Of a stretch of DNA of 46,263 bases, positions 20,926 to 28,221 are shown piece by piece. Within the stretch, counting starts at the first letter, position 1. Every line of letters starts with the position of its first letter. Made by a program: the position numbers and the translations under genes. A model generated the notes under the pieces. The model had not been told where the DNA came from and ran no database searches. It was given only the letters and a program-made list of their open reading frames with translations. The DNA is from Wenzhouxiangella sp. (GTDB lineage Bacteria; Pseudomonadota; Gammaproteobacteria; Xanthomonadales; Wenzhouxiangellaceae): NCBI GenBank assembly GCA_021767625.1, contig JAASTB010000001.1, positions 1 to 46,263 of the forward strand. Direction: 5' to 3'.

Positions 20926-22236
20926 TTAATTAGCGTGCCCAAGCATGTAGTCGATGGTCAGGGTGGCCAGGGCGCGAACGCCCGTCTGCATGGCCGCTTC
21001 GGCGATGCGGAAATCGGGGGTGTGGTGCGGTGCGACTTCCTCGAGCGGCCGGTCCGCCGGGGCGGCGCCCAGGAAGAAGTACAGCCCGGGCACCTCGCGC
21101 TGGAAGTAGGAGAAATCCTCCGCCGCGGTCAGGGCGTCGATGCGCACGGCCCGGTCCCCGGCCACGCGCTGCAGGCTGGGCGCCATCGCCTCTGTCAGCT
21201 TCGGGTCGTTGTAGGTCACCGGGTAGCCGCGCTGGATGTCCACGGTGACTTCTGCACCCTGGCTGGCGGCGATGTGTTCGGCGGTGCGCCGGATGTCGGC
21301 GTGGATCTTCTCGCGCATGGCCGGGTCGAGCGTGCGGATGGTGCCGATCAGCTCGGCTTCCTCGGGAATGATGTTGTTGCGCACGCCGGCCCGGACCCGG
21401 CCGACCGAAATGACGGCCGCGGCCCGGGTCAGCTCGGTCTGGCGGGCGACGACGGTGTTGAGTCCCAGCACGATCTGGGCGGCGGTGGTGATCGGATCGA
21501 CGCCGGTCCAGGGCGTGGAACCGTGCGTCTGGCTGCCGTGGACGGTGATCACGAAGCGGTCCGCCGCGGCCATGGTGCCGGCGGGCCGGTAGCCGATCTG
21601 GCCGGCCGGGGCGGGCGCCCAGATGTGCTGGCCGAAGACCACGTCGACGTCCGGCTCGGAGAGCACCCCTTCGGCGACCATCATTTCCGCGCCGCCTTCC
21701 TCGCCCGGCGGCGTGCCTTCCTCAGCCGGCTGGAAGATGAACTTGACGGTGCCCGGCAGCGACTCGCGCCGCTCGGCGAGCATCTGCGCCACGCCCATGA
21801 GCATCGCCATGTGCGCGTCGTGTCCGCAGGCGTGCGAGACCGGAACTTCTTCGCCGAGATATTCGCTGGTCACGTCCGGCGAGAAGGGCAGGTCGACGCG
21901 CGAGGGCACGGGCAGGGCGTCCATGTCCGCGCGCAGCCCGACTACCGGTCCCGGCCGGCCGCCGCGCAGCACGCCGACGACGCCGGTGTGCGCCACGCCC
22001 GTGGTCACTTCCATGTCGAGCGAGCGCAGGAACTGCGCGACCGTCGCTGCGGTGTCGAACTCCCGGTTGGACAGCTCGGGATTGGCGTGGAAGTGGCGGC
22101 GCCATTCGACGACACGTTCCTGCATGGCGGCCGCGCTTTCGTCGATATAGGCGTGCCACGAATCGGGCGTTTCCTGCGCGAGGGTCGCGGTGGTGCACAG
22201 CAGGGCCAGCAGCGGCAGGAGGGCGGTCTTCGGCAT
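20926..22236 (-). CDS. Exported M20D-family amidohydrolase/carboxypeptidase
   Basis: 436 residues. A signal peptide (MPKTALLPLLALLCTTATLAQ, cleavage near 21) precedes an M20D metal-dependent amidohydrolase. The motifs are GLRADMDALPV, HACGHDAHMAMLMGVAQML with metal ligands Cys/His, FQPAEEG with the catalytic Glu pair, and HGSQTHGSTPWTGVDP in the lid domain. Relatives cleave N-acyl or N-aryl amino acids (hippurate, IAA-amino acids, N-acetyl-diaminopimelate); export suggests scavenging of extracellular amides. The ATG at 22236 was chosen because it begins the signal peptide; the open frame upstream is low-complexity Arg-rich shadow. Confidence 0.9.
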   Translation of the reverse strand: MPKTALLPLLALLCTTATLAQETPDSWHAYIDESAAAMQERVVEWRRHFHANPELSNREFDTAATVAQFLRSLDMEVTTGVAHTGVVGVLRGGRPGPVVGLRADMDALPVPSRVDLPFSPDVTSEYLGEEVPVSHACGHDAHMAMLMGVAQMLAERRESLPGTVKFIFQPAEEGTPPGEEGGAEMMVAEGVLSEPDVDVVFGQHIWAPAPAGQIGYRPAGTMAAADRFVITVHGSQTHGSTPWTGVDPITTAAQIVLGLNTVVARQTELTRAAAVISVGRVRAGVRNNIIPEEAELIGTIRTLDPAMREKIHADIRRTAEHIAASQGAEVTVDIQRGYPVTYNDPKLTEAMAPSLQRVAGDRAVRIDALTAAEDFSYFQREVPGLYFFLGAAPADRPLEEVAPHHTPDFRIAEAAMQTGVRALATLTIDYMLGHAN

Positions 22237-22303
22237 GGAATTTCCCCGGGGGTGAGAGCCTGGCGCCATTCTTGCCGCCCGCGCCCGGGGGCGCAAGCCT
22301 CGC

Positions 22304-23203
22304 TCAGGCCGCGTCGGCCTTGAGCGCCTCGAGGGTGGCGTCCTTCTCCTGCCATAGCTGGTTGACCCATTCCTGGATGCCGAGGCGAAAGTCCGGGTCA
22401 TCCTGGTAGTCGCCGCCGCGCAGTCGTTCGGGAATCGGCAGGCGCCGGACGTGCACGCGAATCTCGCGAATGCGATTGGCGAACAGGTCGGCCAGGCTGG
22501 GACGCCCGTCGGGATACGCGATGGTCACGTCGACGAGGGTGTCGAGCGCTTCGCCCATGGCGTCCAGCGTGAAAGCGACACCGCCGGCGCGCGGCTTGAG
22601 CAGGTGGCGGTAGGGCGAGTCCTGGGCGGCGTGCTTGGCGGCCGTGAACCGGGTGCCTTCCACGAAGTTGACGATGGCCACGGGGATGCGCATGAACTTC
22701 CTGCAGGCCCGGCGCGTGGCGGCGATGTCGCGTCCGGCCAGCTGCGGCTTTCGTTCGACCTGGGCCCGCGTGTAGCGTTTCATGAACGGGAAATCCAGCG
22801 CCCACCAGGCCAGGCCCAGCAGGGGCACCCAGATCAACTGGCTCTTTAGGAAGAAGCGCAGCAGGGGCAGGCGGCGGTTGAACAGCTTCTGCAGGACGGG
22901 GATGTCGACCCAGCTCTGGTGATTGCAGACCACAAGCATCTGGCCGCCCGTGTCCGATTCGGGCAAGCCCTCGACTTCGATTCTCGTCGAAGTCAGCGTG
23001 TCGAAAAGCCAGGAGTTGAAGTCGATCCAGCTCGCCGCGATCGCCGAAAGGGTCCGATCGCAGCCGCGGGTCACGGTCGGAACCCGAACGACCAGCTTGA
23101 CCAGTGCGACTGCCAGCAGGGGCAGGATGTGAACGACGGAATTGACGGCCAGCAGCAGGCCGGCCGCGAAGATGCGCAGTGAGGCAATCAGCTTGTCGAT
23201 CAT
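22304..23203 (-). CDS. YihG-type membrane acyltransferase (PlsC superfamily)
   Basis: 299 residues. A long N-terminal hydrophobic region (about 8-42) precedes the acyltransferase domain. The HX4D catalytic motif is NHQSWVD (His95, Asp100) and the glycerol-phosphate-binding block is NFVEGTRFT. This resembles E. coli YihG, a lysophospholipid acyltransferase paralogue, more than housekeeping PlsC. A second, PlsC-like enzyme is encoded at 26179-26943. It is divergent from fumC, with a TTATAAT box at 23261-23267 in the spacer. Confidence 0.88.
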   Translation of the reverse strand: MIDKLIASLRIFAAGLLLAVNSVVHILPLLAVALVKLVVRVPTVTRGCDRTLSAIAASWIDFNSWLFDTLTSTRIEVEGLPESDTGGQMLVVCNHQSWVDIPVLQKLFNRRLPLLRFFLKSQLIWVPLLGLAWWALDFPFMKRYTRAQVERKPQLAGRDIAATRRACRKFMRIPVAIVNFVEGTRFTAAKHAAQDSPYRHLLKPRAGGVAFTLDAMGEALDTLVDVTIAYPDGRPSLADLFANRIREIRVHVRRLPIPERLRGGDYQDDPDFRLGIQEWVNQLWQEKDATLEALKADAA

Positions 23204-23305
23204 GGCCGCATTATCTCATGCGGACGCGGCGGATCGGGAGAGAAAGGGTGGGGTGCGGCGTTATAATCGCCGGTTTACATACCGCCTCACACTGGACACG
23301 AAGAC

Positions 23306-24682
23306 ATGAGCGATTTCCGTATCGAGAAGGACAGCATGGGCGAGCTTCAGGTGCCCGCCGACGCCCTGTGGGGTGCGCAAACCCAGCGTGCCGTGAACAA
23401 CTTTCCCGTCAGCGGACAGCGCATGCCCGCACCCTTCATCCGGGCCCTGGGCCTGATCAAGGCCGCCTGCGCCGAGGCCAACGAGGAGCTCGAGCTGCTC
23501 GACGCCGATCGTGCCCGTGCCATCGTGCGCGCCGCCGGTCGGGTCGCAGCCAACGAAGTCGACGAGCATTTTCCGGTTGACGTCTACCAGACCGGTTCGG
23601 GCACCAGCTCGAACATGAACGCCAACGAGGTCATCGCCCACCTGGCCGATCCCGACGGGGAGTTGGGGATCCATCCAAACGATCACGTCAATATGGGACA
23701 GAGCTCCAACGACGTGATTCCCACGGCCATCCAGGTCAGCGCCTGTCTGACGGCGGCCGAACACGTACTGCCGGCCCTGCACCACCTGCACGATACCCTG
23801 CGCAAGCGTTCCGAAGCCCTCTCAGAGGTGGCCAAGACGGGCCGGACCCACCTGATGGACGCCATGCCCGTGACCCTGGGCCAGGAACTGGCGACCTGGG
23901 CGGCGCAGATCGCCAGCGCCGAGCAGCGCATTCGCGACGCGCTCTCGCGCATGCGCTACCTGCCGCAGGGCGGCACTGCCGTGGGGACCGGCATCAACGC
24001 GCACGAGGACTTCGGCCGCCGCTTCTCCGCTCGCCTGGCCAAGTCGACGGGATTCGAGTTCGCCTCCGCCGACAACAAGTTCGAGGGCATCGCGAGCCAG
24101 GATGCCGCGGTGGAGCTCTCGGGTCAGCTCAAGACCCTGGCGGTGGCGCTGATGAAGATGGCCAACGACCTGCGCTGGATGAACTCCGGTCCGCTGGCCG
24201 GTCTCGGCGAGATCGAGCTCGAGGCCCTGCAACCGGGCAGCTCGATCATGCCGGGCAAGGTCAATCCCGTCATCCCCGAGGCCGTCTGCATGGTCGCCGC
24301 GCGCGTGATCGGCAATGACGGCACGATCACCGTGGCCGGACAGTCGGGCAATTTCCAGCTCAACGTCATGCTGCCGGTCGTCGCCGCCAGCCTGCTCGAC
24401 AGCCTCACCATCCTGGGCAACGCCGCGCGCCTGCTCGCCGACCGCGCCATCGCCAGCTTCAAGGTGCGCGAGGACCGGCTGGGCGAGGCGCTCGCGCGCA
24501 ACCCCATCCTGGTGACCGCGCTCAATCCGGTCATCGGTTACGAAAAGGGTGCCGCGGCCGCCAAGAAGGCGTATGCGGAAGGTCGTCCGATTCTCGACGT
24601 GGCCGCCGAAATGACCGACCTCACCCGAGACGAACTCGAGGAGCTGCTCGACCCGGTCAAGCTCACCAAGGGAGGGCTGTAG
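23306..24682 (+). CDS. fumC: Fumarate hydratase class II
   Basis: 458 residues. It interconverts fumarate and malate without an iron-sulfur cluster. Visible blocks are GSGTSSNMNANEV (about 97-109), the catalytic-His block TGRTHLMDAMPVTLGQE, and the superfamily signature GSSIMPGKVNP (about 311-321). The upstream TATAAT at 23262-23267 lies 39 nt before the ATG and is a plausible -10, without a clear -35. greB follows two bases after the stop, so both are probably on one message. Confidence 0.97.
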   Translation: MSDFRIEKDSMGELQVPADALWGAQTQRAVNNFPVSGQRMPAPFIRALGLIKAACAEANEELELLDADRARAIVRAAGRVAANEVDEHFPVDVYQTGSGTSSNMNANEVIAHLADPDGELGIHPNDHVNMGQSSNDVIPTAIQVSACLTAAEHVLPALHHLHDTLRKRSEALSEVAKTGRTHLMDAMPVTLGQELATWAAQIASAEQRIRDALSRMRYLPQGGTAVGTGINAHEDFGRRFSARLAKSTGFEFASADNKFEGIASQDAAVELSGQLKTLAVALMKMANDLRWMNSGPLAGLGEIELEALQPGSSIMPGKVNPVIPEAVCMVAARVIGNDGTITVAGQSGNFQLNVMLPVVAASLLDSLTILGNAARLLADRAIASFKVREDRLGEALARNPILVTALNPVIGYEKGAAAAKKAYAEGRPILDVAAEMTDLTRDELEELLDPVKLTKGGL

Positions 24683-24684
24683 TC

Positions 24685-25155
24685 CTGCCCCGGAGTCCGC
24701 ACATCACGCAGGCCGGTCACCGGCAGCTGCAGGATGAACTGAAACACCTTTGGGAAAAGAAGCGCCCGGAAGTCACCCGGGCGCTTTCTGCCGCGGCAGC
24801 CGAAGGCGACCGCTCGGAAAACGCCGAGTACATCTACCGCAAGAAGCAGCTCAGGGAAATCGACCGGCGCGTGCGCTACCTGCGCAAGCGTCTCGACGAG
24901 GTCCGTCCCGTCCCGCCGCGCAGCGACAACCCCGGCAAGGTCTTTTTCGCCGCCACGGTCACCCTGGCCGAACTCGACGGCAGCGAGGTGCGCTACCGCA
25001 TCGTCGGGGCCGACGAGACCGATGCTGTAAAGGGCTGGATTTCCGTTGATTCCCCGGTCGCTCGCGCGTTGCTGGGCAAGGCGGTGGGCGATGAAGTATC
25101 CGTGCGCACGCCGACCGGGGAACGTCTGCTCGAGGTCGTGGAAGTCGAGTATTGA
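24685..25155 (+). CDS. greB: Transcription elongation factor GreB, apparently starting with CTG
   Basis: The frame encodes 156 residues (E. coli GreB 158). The N-terminal coiled coil carries the tip motif GDRSENAEYIYRKKQLREIDRRVRY with the acidic Asp/Glu that reach the polymerase active site, and the C-terminal FKBP-like domain ends VGDEVSVRTPTGERLL. GreB rescues backtracked RNA polymerase by stimulating transcript cleavage. There is no in-frame ATG, GTG or TTG before the GTG at 24871, which would delete the coiled coil. A CTG at 24685 lies 9 nt after GGAGG (24671-24675) and gives an N-terminus of normal length. The start is therefore inferred as CTG; the identity of the protein is secure. 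Confidence 0.88.
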   Translation: MPRSPHITQAGHRQLQDELKHLWEKKRPEVTRALSAAAAEGDRSENAEYIYRKKQLREIDRRVRYLRKRLDEVRPVPPRSDNPGKVFFAATVTLAELDGSEVRYRIVGADETDAVKGWISVDSPVARALLGKAVGDEVSVRTPTGERLLEVVEVEY

Positions 25156-25487
25156 GGTTTCAGGTTTGAGGTTTCAGGTTTCAGGTTTCAGGTTTCAGGT
25201 TTCAGGTTTCAGGTTTCAGGAAAAGACGCGTTCCGGGTTCCTGAAGAAGGGGTTCCGGGTTCGGGGTTCCGGATTCCTGGGGTAGCGTCGAAGGTTTGCG
25301 GGGCGGCTGCGCCGCGGAAGGTACGTGCCATCTGAAAATGGGGGTGAGTTAGACCCGGATCCTATACGGAGGCCTGGCTTTCCCCGCGAGGCATATCCAA
25401 AGCCGCTTGTTTTCCGGAACCCCGAACCCCGAACCCCGAACCCGTCTTTTCCTGAAACCTGAACACTGAAACCTGAAACCTAGAAAC
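25155..25487. repeat. Inverted arrays of two related heptamers (AGGTTTC and GGGTTCS) between greB and the heat-shock gene
   Basis: The left arm has nine contiguous AGGTTTC units (25155-25217, the second ending in G). After a short spacer come GGGTTCC (25235-25241) and four contiguous GGGTTCC/GGGTTCG/GGGTTCC/GGATTCC units (25250-25277). The right arm mirrors this order: one GGAACCC and three CGAACCC units (25416-25443), then four GAAACCT-type units (25454-25481). The spacers next to the arrays also match inverted (AGGAAAAGACG against CGTCTTTTCCT). The loop 25278-25415 has no ORF and contains only a small GCGGC/GCCGC stem. Together with the promoter and leader that follow, this accounts for the whole gene-free stretch 25156-25622. 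The array begins on the last base of the greB stop codon. Confidence 0.93.
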
Positions 25488-25495
25488 AACCCAAC

Positions 25496-25524
25496 CTTGA
25501 AAAACCGGCCGGCGACGCCTATTT
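25496..25524 (+). promoter_or_regulatory. Sigma-32 (RpoH)-type heat-shock promoter of the small heat-shock gene
   Basis: CTTGAAA at 25496-25502 matches the sigma-32 -35 consensus exactly. After 14 nt comes GCCTATTT at 25517-25524, five of seven fixed positions of CCCCATNT. A start near 25532 would give a leader of about 90 nt that contains the ROSE-like hairpins. The same spacing is seen at htpX. Confidence 0.75.
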
Positions 25525-25558
25525 CTATTACCGAGATCGCCGCAAGGGATCTCACCGA

Positions 25559-25620
25559 GCCCGGCCTGAGACAGGCGGGCGTCAACCGACAACACCGATT
25601 GCTTCTCAAGGAGGATACGG
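25559..25620 (+). ncRNA. ROSE-like RNA thermometer in the leader of the small heat-shock gene
   Basis: Two hairpins precede the ATG at 25623. The first (25559-25580) has a 9-bp stem with an AGA loop and one bulged G. The second (25595-25620) holds the Shine-Dalgarno sequence AAGGAGGA. UUGCU at 25599-25603 pairs with AGGA at 25612-25615 leaving G601 bulged, extended by UC/GG inside, a UCAA loop, and A-U plus CCG/CGG outside. The UYGCU-with-bulged-G pairing against the ribosome site is the hallmark of ROSE elements, which open on heating and free the ribosome site. The structure was folded by hand. Confidence 0.75.
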
Positions 25621-25622
25621 TT

Positions 25623-26102
25623 ATGAACACGTTCGATCTTTCACCCCTGTACCGCACGGCCATCGGCTTCGATCGACTGGCCGACATGCTGTCCAACGCC
25701 CAGCGCGTCGACAGCAACGGCTATCCGCCCTACAACATCGAGTCCCTGGGCGAGGACCGCTACCGCATCACCATGGCGGTGGCCGGCTTCAGCCGGGACG
25801 AGCTCGATATCGTTTCCGAGCAGAACACGCTGACCGTCTCGGGCAGCAAGCAGGAAGCGTCCGAAGAGGACAATGGCGAGCGCCAGTTCCTTTATCGCGG
25901 CATCGCGAATCGTTCGTTCGAGCGGCGTTTCCAGCTCGCCGACCACGTCAAGGTGGCCGGTGCCGACCTGGAGAACGGGCTGCTCCACATCGAACTGCAG
26001 CGTGAACTGCCCGAGCGGATGAAGCCGCGCAAGATCGAGATCGGCAGCGGCGACGGCCGCGTGCTCGAGAGCGGCAAGGACAAGACCGCGGAAGCGGCCT
26101 GA
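25623..26102 (+). CDS. ibpA: IbpA-type small heat-shock protein (Hsp20)
   Basis: 159 residues, an ATP-independent holdase that binds unfolding proteins and hands them to DnaK/ClpB. The N-terminus (FDLSPLYRTAIGFDRL) is that of class A/IbpA proteins. The alpha-crystallin domain runs from about YNIESLGEDRYRITMAVAGF to LENGLLHIELQRELPE, and the C-terminal tail contains RKIEIGS, an I-x-I-type motif. The ATG at 25623 is set by AAGGAGG (25608-25614) and by the family start; the open frame reaching back to a TTG at 25497 lies in the leader and is rejected. Expression is predicted to be under sigma-32 and a ROSE-like thermometer, and it ends in a strong terminator. Confidence 0.95.
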   Translation: MNTFDLSPLYRTAIGFDRLADMLSNAQRVDSNGYPPYNIESLGEDRYRITMAVAGFSRDELDIVSEQNTLTVSGSKQEASEEDNGERQFLYRGIANRSFERRFQLADHVKVAGADLENGLLHIELQRELPERMKPRKIEIGSGDGRVLESGKDKTAEAA

Positions 26103-26135
26103 TCCGGCTCTCGGATGCCGTGATCGACACGGACA

Positions 26136-26161
26136 GGGGCGTCTTCGGACGCCCCTTTTTT
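26136..26161 (+). terminator. Intrinsic terminator after the small heat-shock gene
   Basis: GGGGCGTC (26136-26143), a TTCG tetraloop and GACGCCCC (26148-26155) form a perfect 8-bp stem followed by six Ts. It lies 33 nt after the ibpA stop and separates the heat-shock gene from the plsC-like operon. Confidence 0.95.
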
Positions 26162-26178
26162 GTGTAGCATAATCCGGT

Positions 26179-26943
26179 ATGACCACCTCCCGATCGTCGA
26201 GCCGGCCCGCCTGGCTGAATCTCTATCCGCTCTACCAGTGGCTCGTCTACGTGCCCCTGGTCGTATTGGCGACCCTGCTCGGTGCCTTGCTGGCCGTGCC
26301 GCTGGCGCTGCTGGTCTCTCCGCGACTGGCCAATCTCTGGGTCGCCGTACCCTGGGGGCGCGTGCTGACCTGGCTGGTGCCCGTTCGCGTGGAAGTCGAA
26401 GGTCTCGAGCATATCGACGCGGGACAGAGCTACGTGGTGGTCGCCAATCACCAGAGCCAGTTCGATATCCCGGTCATCTACGGATGGATCGGCCTCGACC
26501 TGCGCTGGGTGGCCAAGGCCGAGTTGAGCCGGATTCCCTTCGTGGCCGCCGGTTGCCGTGCCATCGGACACATCTTCATCAACCGCGCCGATCCCGAACA
26601 GGCCCGAGAGGCGATCAATCGTGCCGTCGGCCGGCTCAAGCCCGGTACCGGGCTGATGTTCTTCGCCGAGGGCACGCGCAGCCGGACGGGAGAATTGCTG
26701 CCTTTCAAGAAGGGCGCCTTCCGGGTGGCCGTCGACCAGCAGCTGCCGATCCTGCCGGTGACCGTGATCGACACGCGTGAGATCCTGCCCGCCAGGAGCC
26801 TTCGAATCCGGCCGGGGCGGGTCCGCATGATCGTTCATCCGCCGCTGGAGACCGCGGGCCTGGCGCAGGACAAGTCGGGCGAGCTCCGCCGTCGCTGCCA
26901 CTCGGTCGTGGCCGGCGGCCTGCCGCAGGGCAGCGCAGCCTGA
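26179..26943 (+). CDS. plsC: 1-acyl-sn-glycerol-3-phosphate acyltransferase (PlsC-like)
   Basis: 254 residues. A hydrophobic N-terminal segment (about 20-60) anchors the enzyme in the inner membrane. The HX4D motif is NHQSQFD (His91, Asp96), the substrate block is FAEGTRSRTG, and the late ILPVTVIDTREILP is typical. PlsC makes phosphatidic acid from lysophosphatidic acid. The stop and the rhomboid ATG overlap (TGATG). No Shine-Dalgarno sequence is seen before the ATG, and a CATAAT box lies only 5 nt upstream (26168-26173), so the message could be leaderless. The YihG-like gene at 22304-23203 is the second member of the superfamily here; which is the essential PlsC cannot be told. Confidence 0.88.
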   Translation: MTTSRSSSRPAWLNLYPLYQWLVYVPLVVLATLLGALLAVPLALLVSPRLANLWVAVPWGRVLTWLVPVRVEVEGLEHIDAGQSYVVVANHQSQFDIPVIYGWIGLDLRWVAKAELSRIPFVAAGCRAIGHIFINRADPEQAREAINRAVGRLKPGTGLMFFAEGTRSRTGELLPFKKGAFRVAVDQQLPILPVTVIDTREILPARSLRIRPGRVRMIVHPPLETAGLAQDKSGELRRRCHSVVAGGLPQGSAA

Positions 26944-27632
26944 TGCACCTGCACCGACCCGATCCGAACTACACCGGTTCGAAGCGGGCGCAGCGCAATT
27001 TCTGGCTGGCCGTCCGCCTGACCGCCGGCTTCATCGCGGTGATGTGGTCGGTCTTCCTCTTCGACTGGATCGCCGGGCTGGATCTCGCCCGCTTCGGACT
27101 GCGTCCGCGCGAGGGCGTCGGTCTGCTCGGCCTGGCCACCACGCCGTTGCTGCACGCGCACCTGGCCCATATCGCATCCAACACCGTCCCGCTGTTCATC
27201 GGCGGGGTGGCGATGCTGTTCCTCTACCCGAATTCCGCACTCAAGGCCCTGCCGGTCATGTATGTGGGCAGCGCGGCCCTGGCCTGGGTGATCGGGCGCT
27301 CCAGCCTGCACATCGGGGCCAGCGGGCTGGTGTATTCCATCCTGGCCTTCGTGTTCGTTTCGGGAATACTCAAGCGCGACCTGCGTTCGGTGGGCGTGTC
27401 CCTGATGATCTGGTTCCTTTACGGGTCGATGCTATGGGGCGCGCTGCCGGTGAACGCCTCGAGCAGTTGGGAATTGCACGCCAGCGGCATGATGATCGGC
27501 GTGATCCTGGCCTTCGTCTTTCGCGGCGACGACCAACCGCCGGTCAAGCGCTACGATTGGGAGTGGGAAGAGGAATTCCCCGAGGAGCTGGACGAGCGGC
27601 ACGAACGTCGGCCCGGCGATCCCTGGCCGTGA
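26943..27632 (+). CDS. Rhomboid family intramembrane serine protease
   Basis: 229 residues with about six transmembrane helices. The catalytic dyad is visible: Ser127 in GASGLVY and His179 in WELHASG. The upstream HIASN with Asn80 matches the conserved HxxxN of helix 2. Rhomboids cut transmembrane segments of partner proteins; the substrate is unknown. The C-terminus is a charged cytosolic tail rich in Glu, Arg and Pro. The start overlaps the plsC-like stop by one base, and the SRPBCC gene follows after 19 nt, so the group appears to be one operon. Confidence 0.92.
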   Translation: MHLHRPDPNYTGSKRAQRNFWLAVRLTAGFIAVMWSVFLFDWIAGLDLARFGLRPREGVGLLGLATTPLLHAHLAHIASNTVPLFIGGVAMLFLYPNSALKALPVMYVGSAALAWVIGRSSLHIGASGLVYSILAFVFVSGILKRDLRSVGVSLMIWFLYGSMLWGALPVNASSSWELHASGMMIGVILAFVFRGDDQPPVKRYDWEWEEEFPEELDERHERRPGDPWP

Positions 27633-27651
27633 GTAGCGAGAGGTAGCAATC

Positions 27652-28221
27652 ATGATCAGAAAACTGTTCGGCATCCTGCTGGCGCTGGTGGTGGCCCTGA
27701 TTGTCATCGGCTTTCTGCTGCCGACGAGCGTGGAAGTCGAGCGCTCGCGGGTGGTGGAACACCGGCAGGAGATCGTCTTCGAAGTCCTGTCCGACCTCAG
27801 GCACTTCAGCCAGTGGTCGCCCTGGCTGGCGCGCCGCCCCGACATGGAATGGCGGCTCGAAGGTCCCGCGCAGGGCGTCGGCGCCGCGCTGGTCTGGCAC
27901 GAAACGCCGGAGTCGGAAGCGAGCCGGCTATGGATCGTCTCGGCTGAGGCGCCAAGCCGTATCGACATGAAGCTCGAACTCGGCGGAACCGAAGCGGACA
28001 GCTGGTTCGAGGTCGTGGAAGGCGAGGGCGGTCTTGAAGTCCGCTGGGGCATGCGCATGGAATTCGGTGCGCTCGACCTCGTCGGCCGCTATGTCGGCCT
28101 GCTGCTGCCCGGCCTGGTGGGCCGTGACTACCGCGACGGCCTGGAACGGCTCGACGAGTATCTCGCCCGCAGCCCCGGCCGGGTCCCCGAATTGCCTGAG
28201 CGATTCGACTCCGCCCGATGA
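27652..28221 (+). CDS. Membrane-anchored SRPBCC (START-like) protein
   Basis: 189 residues. One N-terminal transmembrane segment (about 5-23) precedes a START/Bet v 1-like fold: VERSRVVEHRQEIVFEVLSDLRHFSQWSPW is the usual opening strand and helix of the polyketide-cyclase/SRPBCC family. Such domains bind hydrophobic ligands in a deep cavity; the ligand is unknown. GAGAGG lies just before the ATG. Its last four bases overlap the next start (ATGA), tying it to the DUF2520 gene. Confidence 0.8.
   Translation: MIRKLFGILLALVVALIVIGFLLPTSVEVERSRVVEHRQEIVFEVLSDLRHFSQWSPWLARRPDMEWRLEGPAQGVGAALVWHETPESEASRLWIVSAEAPSRIDMKLELGGTEADSWFEVVEGEGGLEVRWGMRMEFGALDLVGRYVGLLLPGLVGRDYRDGLERLDEYLARSPGRVPELPERFDSAR

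Noticed and set aside
24871..25155. greB as a 94-residue protein from GTG at 24871
   Set aside because: This deletes the conserved acidic tip and most of the coiled coil although the upstream codons are intact, so the longer CTG-started form is favoured.
25155..25487. CRISPR array or telomere-like end
   Set aside because: The units are 7 nt with no unique spacers, and the sequence continues into normal genes on both sides, so neither a CRISPR array nor a chromosome end fits.
25497..25622. N-terminal extension of the small heat-shock protein from a TTG at 25497
   Set aside because: The segment overlaps the predicted sigma-32 promoter and thermometer, and the family N-terminus begins exactly at the ATG 25623 behind a strong ribosome site.
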